64,000 bases of DNA from Halobellus salinus. Its GTDB lineage: Archaea; Halobacteriota; Halobacteria; Halobacteriales; Haloferacaceae. The DNA lies in contig NZ_BMOC01000001.1 in the NCBI RefSeq assembly GCF_014646875.1, forward strand, positions 124,001-188,000. The letters run 5' to 3'. The position numbers and the translations under genes are program-made. Of the stretch, positions 53,330 through 61,965 are shown piece after piece. The notes under the pieces were generated by a model. It had not been told where the DNA came from, ran no database searches, and saw nothing but the letters and a program-made list of their open reading frames with translations. How positions within the stretch are numbered: position 1 is the first letter of the stretch; each line of letters starts with the position of its first letter.

Positions 53330-54037
53330 GTGAGTAGTTTCAACGAGTTGTCTGATGCCGAGCAAGCACTCGTGGATGACTTCGTTAGGAAGTCAGCGGA
53401 GAAAAGAGATCGTCTCGCGGAAGGACCAGTAAACGCCAATAGCGATCTTGATGAGAAGACCGTTCGGGAAGCCTTTGTGCAGATTCAGTCCGTGATTTCT
53501 GAGACTGATCCGCACGCACTTCGGGTCCTGACTCTGAAACGATTGAAAAGAGAAATAGAATCAAAATATGATTCGATAATCTCTCCACCAAAGGAGATGC
53601 CTGCTGACCCAAAAATAACAAGAGAGGACCTCAAACGTCTGCTAATCAAGGATGAGGCAACTAACTACTTCCTGCTGGTCGGCGGTATGATTGAGCAACT
53701 CTCGATTGATCTTATATTTGAGAAGGTTATCAGAGAGGATCGCCAGAGCGACAGCCAGCGGAAGCAGGTTAAACGGATGCCACAGACCGAGCGTGAAGAG
53801 ATTTTGTATATGACAGGTATCATCGATAGCGGCGAAAAAGGTAAAATCGGACGGGCATACGGTACGAGAAACGATTTGGCCCATAATGCTGACGATACAG
53901 CAGTCACCGATGTGCTGAATAATGTTGATAGTGATATTGAGCGTGCATATGATGCCGTTGAGCTTCTCCACAAGAAGCTCTATGGTATAGATCTAAACCA
54001 GCGTCTTAGCAATCTTCTTGTTGACGATCCGATGTGA
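53330..54037 (+). CDS. HEPN-motif protein (candidate RNase)
   Basis: This 235-residue, mostly helical protein contains GTRNDLAHNAD near residue 185, the Rx4H signature of HEPN RNases, preceded by a helix that could form the dimer core. HEPN proteins act as toxins, RNA-cutting effectors in defence systems or RNA-processing enzymes. A GTG start is used. Its stop codon lies at the start of the second copy of the recurring repeat, so the gene is bracketed by direct repeats. No nucleotidyltransferase partner is adjacent. Confidence 0.6.
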   Translation: MSSFNELSDAEQALVDDFVRKSAEKRDRLAEGPVNANSDLDEKTVREAFVQIQSVISETDPHALRVLTLKRLKREIESKYDSIISPPKEMPADPKITREDLKRLLIKDEATNYFLLVGGMIEQLSIDLIFEKVIREDRQSDSQRKQVKRMPQTEREEILYMTGIIDSGEKGKIGRAYGTRNDLAHNADDTAVTDVLNNVDSDIERAYDAVELLHKKLYGIDLNQRLSNLLVDDPM

Positions 54038-54120
54038 TACAGCGTTCGTCTGTACTGAGCAGTTATCGTTCGTTGTTTTCAACCGAGAACCGCTGAATTG
54101 GTCATTAGATCGCGCTTGCG
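54034..54120 (+). repeat. Recurring intergenic repeat, copy downstream of the HEPN gene
   Basis: It is the partner of 53180-53265 and begins within the HEPN stop codon. It ends at CGCGCTTGCG immediately before the next, oppositely oriented gene. Confidence 0.7.
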
Positions 54121-54122
54121 AC

Positions 54123-54404
54123 TTATTCACTTGTCCATACGAGTTTGACTGTTCCAAGGGGTCCGCGGTCCTCATCATTCCCATCGGTATGTATGTGGTA
54201 CGCGGTGTGATTTCCATCTCGATCCACCTCAAAAGCATATTCTCCTCCTTGTGGTCCTTCGACTTCCACGCGAACCTTGTCCTCTCGATTCTGAACCGAT
54301 GTGACCGTTTTGGGAGTCTGGTTCTCCACCTCGGCCTTGACCGCTTTCAGAATTATCCTGTCGTCAACTTCGAGTCGCTTGGCCAGCGAATACAACTCTG
54401 TCAT
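54123..54404 (-). CDS. Hypothetical protein
   Basis: This 93-residue protein has an N-terminal helical segment (YSLAKRLEVDDRIILKAVKAE) and a beta-rich second half with GPQGGEYAFEVDRDGNH and GTVKLVW. I recognise no family. It is convergent with the HEPN gene, with the recurring repeat between them. Confidence 0.55.
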   Translation of the reverse strand: MTELYSLAKRLEVDDRIILKAVKAEVENQTPKTVTSVQNREDKVRVEVEGPQGGEYAFEVDRDGNHTAYHIHTDGNDEDRGPLGTVKLVWTSE

Positions 54405-54599
54405 ATCATACGAGATACATTCAGAGCGTTAAGAAACTGAGGGAGTAACAGACACTTCGTCTGTGTTGAGCGATCCGGTTATCAGAGAATTGTCTACCAA
54501 GCTATACGCTGTGTCCTACGTACGACTGCTAAAATCTATCACCAACTGAGGGTTCAAAAGGGCCAATTCGGCCGATCAAGTGGGCACCCGTGGTGTGGA

Positions 54600-54800
54600 T
54601 TAGGCATCGAATCCGTTCCGCCTGAGTGCTTCTGCCAACTCGCTATCAGGGTCAACTGCGAACTCAACTAACGATGACTCTGGTCGTGTTGTCGTATACA
54701 GTTCGGAGTCAATGTTATCAGGAATTTCGTTCGCGTGTGTCTGATCAACGACTGCAACTGTTATTTTCGGCCGTGTGGCCGTGTCTGTTGACTCACCCAT
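54600..54800 (-). CDS. Hypothetical small protein
   Basis: This 66-residue protein (MGESTDTATRPKITVAVVDQ..., ending LAEALRRNGFDA) has a beta strand near the start and a terminal helix. No family is recognised. It lies in a stretch of scattered small genes and repeats; translation is plausible but unproven. Confidence 0.4.
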   Translation of the reverse strand: MGESTDTATRPKITVAVVDQTHANEIPDNIDSELYTTTRPESSLVEFAVDPDSELAEALRRNGFDA

Positions 54801-55050
54801 TATCTGACATTACGGGCAAGCGACGTTTGGCCTTTCGCATTCGAACGGAATTTGAGCGGATTGCCTGCTGGGAAGTCGACGAGATACAGAGATCGCCTGT
54901 AACCATACTCTCCAGAGACCTGGCTGTCGTGAGGGAGAGAGGTCATATCGGGGTCTCGCTGTAGAAATTAATGAATGTCGGTCTAGTGTTCACTGCGATG
55001 AAGTCCTGAATCACCGAACTTATTTTTCGAGTACATACTTACGATGTATT

Positions 55051-55269
55051 GTGAATGGGGGTCTTATTGTGTTGGGTGTCGGATGTATCGGCCTTGCTGT
55101 CTACACGGCACTTGACCCGCTCTCCCGGGGGCGCTCGTTTGTCAGCGGAGCGGAATGGGAACAGGACCCAAAACAGGCACAACGAAAAGACCGCGCTTAT
55201 ACATACGTCTGGGCCGGAGTTATGATACTCATCGGTCTGGCGTCGTTCCTCGTCGGACTCACCACGTGA
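55051..55269 (+). CDS. Small two-TM membrane protein
   Basis: This 72-residue protein starts at GTG and has two hydrophobic segments (about residues 3-20 and 51-70) joined by a charged loop (WEQDPKQAQRKDRAYTY). No family is recognised. A TTTTTCGAG-rich stretch with TACATA-like sequence upstream could serve as promoter. Confidence 0.5.
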   Translation: MNGGLIVLGVGCIGLAVYTALDPLSRGRSFVSGAEWEQDPKQAQRKDRAYTYVWAGVMILIGLASFLVGLTT

Positions 55270-55822
55270 GTTTCACATCTTTTCGTTACTAGACAGCGTC
55301 GCATAAGAAACGATACAGACGCCAAGCAGAGAAACAAGGTAACCACGTACCACACCGATTCGGTAAGTACTGTATCGCAAATATATCGGTGTGATATTAT
55401 TCCAGATTGTCTCAATATATGTGTGCTGTCTTGAGCAATTCCCAACCCTATTTTCGGGTATAATCCCCACGAATTAGCCGAGAGAACGTGTGTGCGTATC
55501 GCTCAAGATGAGGTATCGTCTTGTTGTTGATTATCGAGGAGGAGTACCCCGCCGCTCGTCTCAAACGGTAAGTTCTTCAGCCGTGTAGCAGGAGTGCCAG
55601 CAGCGTATCGGCGACTGCTGATCACACTAATCTGAGTTCGCTCTGTGGAGACCTAACACACCGATCACTCAGATGTAATGTTTACACTCCGCTGGTAGGT
55701 ACAGATGCGATGCGGTCTTCGGCGGCGTTCCTTCATCGTCTCTGTGGAACGGAAAGACCAGGAGTGAGGCCCGTGAGCGGTGCTCTGTTTAATTTAGTGC
55801 CCGAGAGCTTTAGATGCTCGTC
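55270..55822. other. Gene-poor stretch with a repeat copy
   Basis: I see no gene I can support. A minus-strand frame at 55273-55470 encodes a hydrophobic stretch (GYLVSLLGVCIVSYATL) that could be a membrane-protein remnant. A copy of the recurring repeat occupies about 55430-55496 (GTCTTGAGCAATTCC, CGAATTAGCCGAGAGAACG). Downstream of it the sequence is unremarkable. Confidence 0.45.
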
Positions 55823-56458
55823 TCAGAGCAAGTTCCGGATTTCATCCGCGAACATAGTTGGTGAGTAAATGTTGCGGATGACTACTTCGAGTGTCGCGCC
55901 GCCACCCGAGGCGACGCGGACGTTGCCGAGACCGACGAAGGCTTCCCAGATCGACTTGTTCTCCTCAACACCACGGACCTTATCAAATGGAATCTCCTGT
56001 CTTGTTAGTGAAATAAACCGGTACTCTTTGATAAGGCGTTGATTAGTTACATAGTAAGTTGTCAGCGTGTTCGTCCAGTACGCGTGAACTCCCGTTGAGA
56101 AGGTGTAGAGCCCAGCTACCAAGGATACGATCGGGTAGATATAGGGTTCAAACGTGAAAAAGAGGAGATACGCGGCCAACAGCAGCAGCACCAGTCCTAA
56201 GATCGTTTTAACGAGCGCTGCCCGTTGCGCCGGATTTCTGGTTTCGATGATCTCTTCGCCGTCTCGCATCGTCGGCGGGTTGGGAGCGGCGACGTAATGG
56301 ACGTATACCCCCAATAGAATAATGAAGAGTCCGAATCCGACGAACGGGATCCCGGCTTCCTCGGGAACAAAGGTTTCGGCGACGCCAGTGTACAGCCCGA
56401 CAGCCACGAGTGGCAATCCGAACAGTGCGCTCCACAGCGCAGGGAGTCCACGTGCCAT
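55823..56458 (-). CDS. PH-domain membrane protein (bPH2/YdbS-like)
   Basis: This 211-residue protein has four hydrophobic segments in residues 10-125 and a C-terminal bacterial-type PH domain: TTYYVTNQRLIKEYRF, then QEIPFDKVRGVEENKSIWE and GLGNVRVASGGG. Such proteins are membrane-anchored with unknown partners. Its start is 2 bases after the stop of the PQQ-repeat gene, so they form an operon. Confidence 0.82.
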   Translation of the reverse strand: MARGLPALWSALFGLPLVAVGLYTGVAETFVPEEAGIPFVGFGLFIILLGVYVHYVAAPNPPTMRDGEEIIETRNPAQRAALVKTILGLVLLLLAAYLLFFTFEPYIYPIVSLVAGLYTFSTGVHAYWTNTLTTYYVTNQRLIKEYRFISLTRQEIPFDKVRGVEENKSIWEAFVGLGNVRVASGGGATLEVVIRNIYSPTMFADEIRNLL

Positions 56459-56460
56459 TG

Positions 56461-57894
56461 TTACCGCCCCTGTGTCATCTGGTATAAGATCCCCAGGACC
56501 GAAAGCAGGAATCCCAGTACTGTCATATTCAGTCCATTCGAGATGAAATCCGGTTCATCCTCACCATTGGAAATAAACCCACGCTGCCGCTCAGTCGGTT
56601 CGCCCTCGTTGACCGTGGTCTCGTCGGGTGAAGAAGTCATATCGCTGTCGCCGTTTGCGGTTTCACCGCCGCTTCCGGCCTCACCCAAAACCCAGTATGC
56701 CCAGTCGGTGCCGACGACAACGCGCCCGTACCCGGCTGTCATAGCACGAACTGGCCCTTCGACCTCGAAGGTCCAGCCGCCGTCGCCGCCACCGACTTCG
56801 GTAGCGACGACGGTACCTGCCTGATCCCCCCAGTACACAATGTCGTCAACGACGATCGGGCCGCCCCTGACCGCTGCCCCGGTTGACGGACGTGCGACCT
56901 GCTCACCGGTTTCTGCGTCAAGCGCATAGAGGCTTCCGTCCTCGTTACCGGCGAAGACGATACCGTTAGCTACCGCAGGCGAGGTATGAAACGCTCCGTT
57001 CGTCTTGTACTCCCACACGCGCTCGCCGGTCTCGGTATCGTGAACTAGGATGTCACCGTCGTCACCTGTCCAGAATACCCGCCCGTTCCGAGCTGTCGGT
57101 GCCGCAATACCAGCACCCACGCGTTCTGCTTCCCACAGAATCTCACCATCTTCGGCGTCAAGGGCATACAGCCGACCGGGTGCATCCAACTCTTCGATCA
57201 CTTCGTTGGGGAACGCGAGATCCAACGCCTCTGAAGATGCTTCGATGGTGGAGACGAACACGCGTCCGTCGGCGACCGCGGGTCGCACGGGGACGCCTTC
57301 GACAGCGGTCCGCCAAAGACCGCTCTCGCTGGCCTGCCCGGCGACCACTGCCCCCTCGGAGAGCGGTGCGAACCATCGTCCGTCGGCAGCAATCCCTAGG
57401 CCGCGGCCCATACCGAGCGACACCTCGTTGGTGGTGGTGCCGTCGGATAGGTCAACGCCGTACAGCGGTCCGTCGAGTGCCCGGGCGCCGACCACCGGCG
57501 TGTCGACGAACGTGGGAACCACCGGAGCGGAAGCCTCTTGAAACTGCCAGCGAAGGTCGCCTGACCCGACTTCGACCGCCCCCAGTCCGTTCTCGGCACT
57601 ATGGATGTAGAGAGTCTCGTCGGCCAGCAAGTAGTCGCCGCGGTGAGCGGCGCCAACGTCGACCTGTGCGAGTTGCGTCGGGTCTGCCCGGAGCGGTGTT
57701 CCGGTCGGATTATAACTAGTATTCCCAGAGTCAAATCCCTGAGACGGCCAGGCTTCGCCGTCACCGCTGGATTGGGCTGCTACCCCGCTGGTCATAAGAC
57801 TCCCGGCGAGAACTCCAACCCCCGACTGGAGTACTGTTCGTCGTCCAACCGGGGTATTCGCCCCGGCTCGAACGCTTTGTTGTATCCCCACCAC
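56461..57894 (-). CDS. Secreted PQQ-like beta-propeller protein with C-terminal membrane anchor
   Basis: This 477-residue protein begins with a twin-arginine signal (VGRRTVLQSGVGVLAGSLM) and has about seven PQQ-type repeat blades, for example LYALDAEDGEILWEAE, ILVHDTETGERVWEY and LYALDAETGEQVARPS. A Gly/Thr/Glu-rich linker and a final hydrophobic segment (MTVLGFLLSVLGILY) anchor it outside the membrane. These propellers (BamB-like) are scaffolds or binding proteins. It is coupled to the PH-domain gene. Confidence 0.85.
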   Translation of the reverse strand: MVGIQQSVRAGANTPVGRRTVLQSGVGVLAGSLMTSGVAAQSSGDGEAWPSQGFDSGNTSYNPTGTPLRADPTQLAQVDVGAAHRGDYLLADETLYIHSAENGLGAVEVGSGDLRWQFQEASAPVVPTFVDTPVVGARALDGPLYGVDLSDGTTTNEVSLGMGRGLGIAADGRWFAPLSEGAVVAGQASESGLWRTAVEGVPVRPAVADGRVFVSTIEASSEALDLAFPNEVIEELDAPGRLYALDAEDGEILWEAERVGAGIAAPTARNGRVFWTGDDGDILVHDTETGERVWEYKTNGAFHTSPAVANGIVFAGNEDGSLYALDAETGEQVARPSTGAAVRGGPIVVDDIVYWGDQAGTVVATEVGGGDGGWTFEVEGPVRAMTAGYGRVVVGTDWAYWVLGEAGSGGETANGDSDMTSSPDETTVNEGEPTERQRGFISNGEDEPDFISNGLNMTVLGFLLSVLGILYQMTQGR

Positions 57895-58197
57895 TATGCA
57901 ACTGTGTGTGAGGAAATAGACTATAATTTTTTCTGAATGTCACATAACATCTGGTGGATTATCTAGCGCTCAATTCACTGAATTGGCTGTCAGAACGAAT
58001 TTACAACTTGATCAGACGTACTCACCGTAATGCCACCAAGCACTTACCACAGTTGTATTAGAATATACTATTAGAAGCGTATCACACGCTTCTCCCCCCC
58101 AACCCTCTCTCCGCAGTATAAGCAGCGTCAACTGATTCTCAAATTGTACTGAGTGATTCCGATGTTAACTGGTGTGAATTTTAGACTTCCCAAGGGT

Positions 58198-58599
58198 CTA
58201 AATGAATTGACTCTCCATATGCGGCAGATTCATATGTCGACCTGCTTGGTTGGTCTGTGACGTGTCACTCCGGTCTTTGTCCGGGAGGGTGTCGTTGATT
58301 CGTTCCTCTGCCCGGTCGTGGATTGTCGCAAGTTCCTCGTCTGAGAAGACCTGTGAATTGAATGTGTGTTTTATGTCCCCATTCACTTTTGAAAGGGTAA
58401 ACAGCTCTGCATCAGTCTCGTATTCGGTGAGAATCCGGTTTACTTCGTTGTCGTTTACATCATCGTAGGGAAGCCTACGCTTTATTTCAGGGAAGGACAG
58501 CTTCGAATCGATGAGCAGACTCGCAATCTCGTAGCCGAGGGGTCGGTTGAGGTGCTTCATTTTGTCTGTTATCATTAATTTTGACTTTGGAGTGGACAC
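58198..58599 (-). CDS. Winged-helix regulator divergent from the integrase
   Basis: This 133-residue protein has a helix-turn-helix pattern at about residues 20-60 (GYEIASLLIDSKLSFPEIKRR and VNRILTEYETD), then a charged tail. It is oriented away from the integrase at 58716 across 116 bases holding a perfect palindrome, so it is a candidate repressor of integration. A start at the internal MKHLNRP is also possible. Confidence 0.6.
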   Translation of the reverse strand: MSTPKSKLMITDKMKHLNRPLGYEIASLLIDSKLSFPEIKRRLPYDDVNDNEVNRILTEYETDAELFTLSKVNGDIKHTFNSQVFSDEELATIHDRAEERINDTLPDKDRSDTSQTNQAGRHMNLPHMESQFI

Positions 58600-58640
58600 G
58601 TATTGCTTTTATGTCTGTCAAATATTTCTATCACTGGAAT

Positions 58641-58676
58641 ACTTATAAATGATTTCGACGTGTAAGTGACTTACAC
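58641..58676 (+). promoter_or_regulatory. Integrase promoter with palindromic operator
   Basis: ACTTATAAAT (58641-58650) is a good archaeal TATA box about 65 bases before the integrase start, and GTGTAAGT-G-ACTTACAC (58660-58676) is a perfect 17-bp palindrome positioned around the expected transcription start. Binding there would block the integrase promoter. Confidence 0.65.
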
Positions 58677-58715
58677 CTCAACTCGTTTTCGTACCCCTGG
58701 CTCCTATGGGTTGCT

Positions 58716-59852
58716 ATGAGCGCGGACTCGGAGATTCAGTTCGAATATTTATCTTCCGAGAGCGTTTCTGCTCTCAATTACCAGCAACAGGTCCTCTACT
58801 CTGAGTTGTGGGACGATCTCATCGCATACCTTCGCACGCAAGGGAAAACCCCTGAGAGAGGAATTGGGTACGAAGATTCCGGGATCCGACCGCGGGTTCG
58901 CCGTATCCACCAAGTGTTTGAGTACGCGTGGAATCAGGATCGGTTAGTCCTGGAATTAACTCCAGAAGTGGCAGATGAGTTCGTCAACGGATTACTAGAG
59001 GACACCATCACGAAGAACAACGGTGAGGCGTACAAGCGGGGCAGCAAGCGGAAGCTCGTCAACGCGCTCGAATCCTATTTCAGATTTGCAGACACGGAGT
59101 GGGAACCCGAGGTCGGCTTCCGCGATACTGCCCCAGCCTACGCGTCGGATCCATACAACAAGCGGGAGAGAGGATTACTTCTGAACGCATCGTTCGACTA
59201 TCAATCTCCACCGAGTTATAGCAATGTCTTACCTGAAGAGCGGGATGCGTGGAACGCCTATCTTGCACAGCTCTTAGAAAAACCGAAAGACGAAGTGTCA
59301 CCTGACGACTGGAAGGCGCTGAAAACGAGTTGGAAGTACCCTGCGTTGATTTCGACAACACTCGATGCTGGCTGGCGAGCAGGAATGGTCGGTCGGCTTC
59401 AAACAGCCTTCATTGACCTCGATAATGGTCAGATCGTCATTCCGGCAGAGGTCGCGATCAAGAATAACGAACGCTGGAAAGATGAACTCACGACCCGGTC
59501 AGTCAAACTCCTTGAAAAATGGCTGGCCCAGCGCTCGAACAAAGCAAAGTATGATGACAGCGATCATATCTGGCTTAATCGCAAAGGGAACCCGTACAAT
59601 TCTGCCTCATTGAACGACCTGCTTGACAGCTTAATGGATGCGGCCGGGATCGAAGCAAACGGTCGGAAATTAACCTGGCACAGTATCCGGCACAGTACCG
59701 GGATGTACGTGTACGATCAAGAACGTGATCTCGAAATGGTCGCTGAAATTCTTCGTCACAAATCCCTCGAAGCCGCGCGGAAATATGCACACCCCACTCC
59801 GGAAGCGAAAACAGAGGTCCTCGAAGACATCCAAGGCGGAGTTTCGTTTTAA
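58716..59852 (+). CDS. Tyrosine recombinase (integrase), third copy
   Basis: This 378-residue protein has Arg in TLDAGWRAGMVGRL, the LTWHSIRHSTGMYVY block and EILRHKSLEAARKYAH with the tyrosine. The overall architecture equals that of the integrases at 29887 and 51662. No attachment tRNA is visible beside it; its site may be elsewhere or lost. Divergent regulator and operator suggest controlled expression. Confidence 0.93.
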   Translation: MSADSEIQFEYLSSESVSALNYQQQVLYSELWDDLIAYLRTQGKTPERGIGYEDSGIRPRVRRIHQVFEYAWNQDRLVLELTPEVADEFVNGLLEDTITKNNGEAYKRGSKRKLVNALESYFRFADTEWEPEVGFRDTAPAYASDPYNKRERGLLLNASFDYQSPPSYSNVLPEERDAWNAYLAQLLEKPKDEVSPDDWKALKTSWKYPALISTTLDAGWRAGMVGRLQTAFIDLDNGQIVIPAEVAIKNNERWKDELTTRSVKLLEKWLAQRSNKAKYDDSDHIWLNRKGNPYNSASLNDLLDSLMDAAGIEANGRKLTWHSIRHSTGMYVYDQERDLEMVAEILRHKSLEAARKYAHPTPEAKTEVLEDIQGGVSF

Positions 59853-59928
59853 TCACCGAGAGCGTGTTTTCTTCCAGCCCCAGCTGATACCGGTTCTCCA
59901 TCAACAATCGCGTACTGAGGCTCGAAGA

Positions 59929-59984
59929 GAGGTCTACAGATGAACAAGGCGAGTGCCTCGGGGCTTGACCCCGAGGCGGTTCAC
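59929..59984. repeat. Hairpin with insertion-sequence-like 3' end
   Basis: GCCTCGGGG-CTTGA-CCCCGAGGC (59955-59977) is a perfect 9-bp stem, followed by GGTTCAC. The whole segment parallels 14980-15086. It separates the integrase from a convergent regulator and overlaps that gene's stop codon. It could terminate both transcripts or be the relic end of a transposon; I cannot decide. Confidence 0.5.
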
Positions 59985-60304
59985 TTGTGAATCGTAACGG
60001 ATGGCCGTGTGATTTCGATCTGATCTGCAAGCTCACGGATTGCCGTTTCGAATTCATCTTCGCTTTCGCTATAGAGTGATTGTTTCTGAACTGCAGCAAT
60101 ACCGAGTGGAGTAATTTGATACAGCCCAGAGTTTTGGTGTGGACCGATTTTCTTCACGAACCCTTGATCCTCAATCGTCGGCAATTGTGTATTCACATAC
60201 CCACGATCCCGCTCAATCAGGTCCGCAATGTTCGCCCCCGTATTCCGTTCTCCATCCGACAGGACATCCAAGATCAAGAAATCAGTCGGTCGTCGCAGTC
60301 GCAT
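59981..60304 (-). CDS. PhiH1-repressor-like winged-helix protein
   Basis: This 107-residue protein has a winged helix: DFLILDVLSDGERNTGANIADLIERDRGYVNTQLPTIEDQG-type elements, in shorter view ILDVLSDGERNTGANIADL and YVNTQLPTIEDQGFVKKIG, ending with a helical tail. The pattern matches repressors of the halophage PhiH1 group. It likely controls a viral or island promoter. Its AT-rich upstream (TTTAAGT) provides a promoter. Confidence 0.75.
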   Translation of the reverse strand: MRLRRPTDFLILDVLSDGERNTGANIADLIERDRGYVNTQLPTIEDQGFVKKIGPHQNSGLYQITPLGIAAVQKQSLYSESEDEFETAIRELADQIEITRPSVTIHK

Positions 60305-60542
60305 TTTAACGAAACAGGTATACTGCTGGAATATACTTTAAGTTTATGCTGGCGGGAAAAGAGAGAGTGGAAACAGCTCTTCGCGTGGGAGCGGCGGCAT
60401 ATTAAGATAGAGATTCACGGAGGTTTGTCCGTCCCGTGGCCTTTGTTCAGGGCTCTAGTCGGTACCTCCCATTGGCGGGATCCAATAGCCACTCTTTTTG
60501 TTATGCCTGGCTTTTTGCGTTCGTCCTGCGTATTCGCACCGG

Positions 60543-61379
60543 ATGGCGCCTGCAATCACGCATTTTCTCGTCGGTGCGTCTCTCCTCTTATACGTCGCTC
60601 TCATCGCGCTTCTTCGGTATGAGTTTCCCGTCGAACACACGCTGTGGGTGGTTCCGATCGGCGGTGTGTGGGGCGTGGTGCCGGATTTTCACCACATCGC
60701 GCCCGCGTACAATGACGCGTTGTATGCGTTCCACGCGAGCCCGTGGGTGGAAGTGTTCGCACTGCACTACACGCTCGACCGGGCAGCGATCCGAGCGCAG
60801 TACCACGAAAGCATCTTCGCGGCGATCGCCGTCTTCACCGTAACAGTCGCGTCAGTGTGGATCGCAGCACGGTACCGGACGGTAACACGATCCGCCGAAA
60901 CACGACGTGAGCGAGCAGTAATCGCGGGTGTTGCGACCGTCATCGCTGCCGGGCTTGCCACTATCGCGCTCGGGGTAACGATCAGCATTCACCAGTCACT
61001 GGGTAGCGTTGCTGCGCTCGTCGGACTGTCCGGCGTGTACACCGGTTGGGTGATCACAGGGGTCTGGGGCGTTGGCGTGGCGTGGCTGTGGACCATCGCA
61101 ATCGAAGTCGCCTTACTTGAATCTCGCATCTCGGCTCCGGTGTTCGGAGCTGGAATCGGGTGTCTTGGAGGGGTTGCCACGTGGCTTACCAGCGCTATCG
61201 TTATTCTCCCGATCCTGACTAGCCAGTCGGTCCCAGTTGTTCACTGGGGCGGCCTCGCCGCACTACTCACGTACGGCACCGTCTTCGGTGCCGCCTACAC
61301 AACTCTCCGCAGTGCATTCACCGCCCCCACCGAATGGACTACTCGTACGGCCACCGAGACCGACACGCACCGCGGTTGA
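60543..61379 (+). CDS. Multi-pass membrane protein, unknown
   Basis: This 278-residue protein has about seven hydrophobic segments and the loop PDFHHIAPAYNDALYAF with two adjacent histidines after the second segment, reminiscent of metal-dependent membrane hydrolases of the LexA-binding/DUF457 type but not diagnostic. The start at MAPAITHFL was chosen, since MAPAITHF resembles the first helix of that group. Function unknown. Confidence 0.55.
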   Translation: MAPAITHFLVGASLLLYVALIALLRYEFPVEHTLWVVPIGGVWGVVPDFHHIAPAYNDALYAFHASPWVEVFALHYTLDRAAIRAQYHESIFAAIAVFTVTVASVWIAARYRTVTRSAETRRERAVIAGVATVIAAGLATIALGVTISIHQSLGSVAALVGLSGVYTGWVITGVWGVGVAWLWTIAIEVALLESRISAPVFGAGIGCLGGVATWLTSAIVILPILTSQSVPVVHWGGLAALLTYGTVFGAAYTTLRSAFTAPTEWTTRTATETDTHRG

Positions 61380-61700
61380 GTAGCCAATCAAGCCATCTCA
61401 AGAGCGGGCTGTCTTCGTTTCAGCTCCTCCCGCTGCGACGGCTGGTTCGATCCGACTGCCGTTCGAACATCGAGGTAACTAGGGTCAAGCCAACGCGTCG
61501 CCAACGACCCGCATCCACCCGAAATCGCACCCGAACTCGGGCTGCGGAACGTGCGCCGCGCCAGCCCGGCACCCAATCGCGTCCGCCACGCAGGACGCCT
61601 CGCGTGACCTCGAACCGAAATACTGTATGTTGAAATACGATATTTTGAAATATGATTACTCAGAGTATTTCTATTAGTGTCCATTTTCGAGACGAAATCT
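61380..61700. other. Gene-free stretch
   Basis: I see no gene or RNA here. One T-arm-like motif (GGTTCGATCC near 61443) occurs, but no matching cloverleaf can be folded. The right side becomes AT-rich just before the TCGAAATG repeats. Confidence 0.4.
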
Positions 61701-61710
61701 ACCTCACCTG

Positions 61711-61965
61711 TTTCGAAATGAAGACCTCTTCTTCGAAATGAAATTCGCCGATATCACGGGGTAGAAGCGATATGGGTTGTCCGAATCGATCACGGTCCCC
61801 GTACCACGATCGAAATGAAATCCAATCTCTCCTGAGAACACCCACCCCGTATTCGAAATGGAATCGTAGGTGAAGAAAGAACACCAGCACCCACACACCG
61901 TATTCGAAATGTAATCGTGGGTGAAGAAGAGACATCAGCACCCCCCACACACCGTATTCGAAATG
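61711..61965. repeat. Iteron-like array of TCGAAATG motifs
   Basis: TTCGAAATG or TCGAAATGNA occurs near 61712, 61732, 61810, 61852, 61903 and 61957. The last three lie in a direct repeat of 51-54 bases (CGTATTCGAAATG, AATCGT, GGTGAAGAA, CAGCACCC, ACACAC). The array is AT-richer than its surroundings. Such spaced identical motifs are typical of plasmid or viral replication origins or of regulator binding sites. No initiator gene is adjacent in the window. Confidence 0.6.

Noticed and set aside
61425-61460. tRNA T-arm-like GGTTCGATCC
   Set aside because: No cloverleaf could be folded around it.
61699-61950. Minus-strand repetitive protein (HFEYGV repeats)
   Set aside because: The apparent peptide repeats simply translate the DNA direct repeats; the frame has no other gene-like property.
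61711-61965. CRISPR array
   Set aside because: Repeats are few, unequal and diverge along their length, spacers are not distinct and no cas gene is present; treated as iteron-like repeats.
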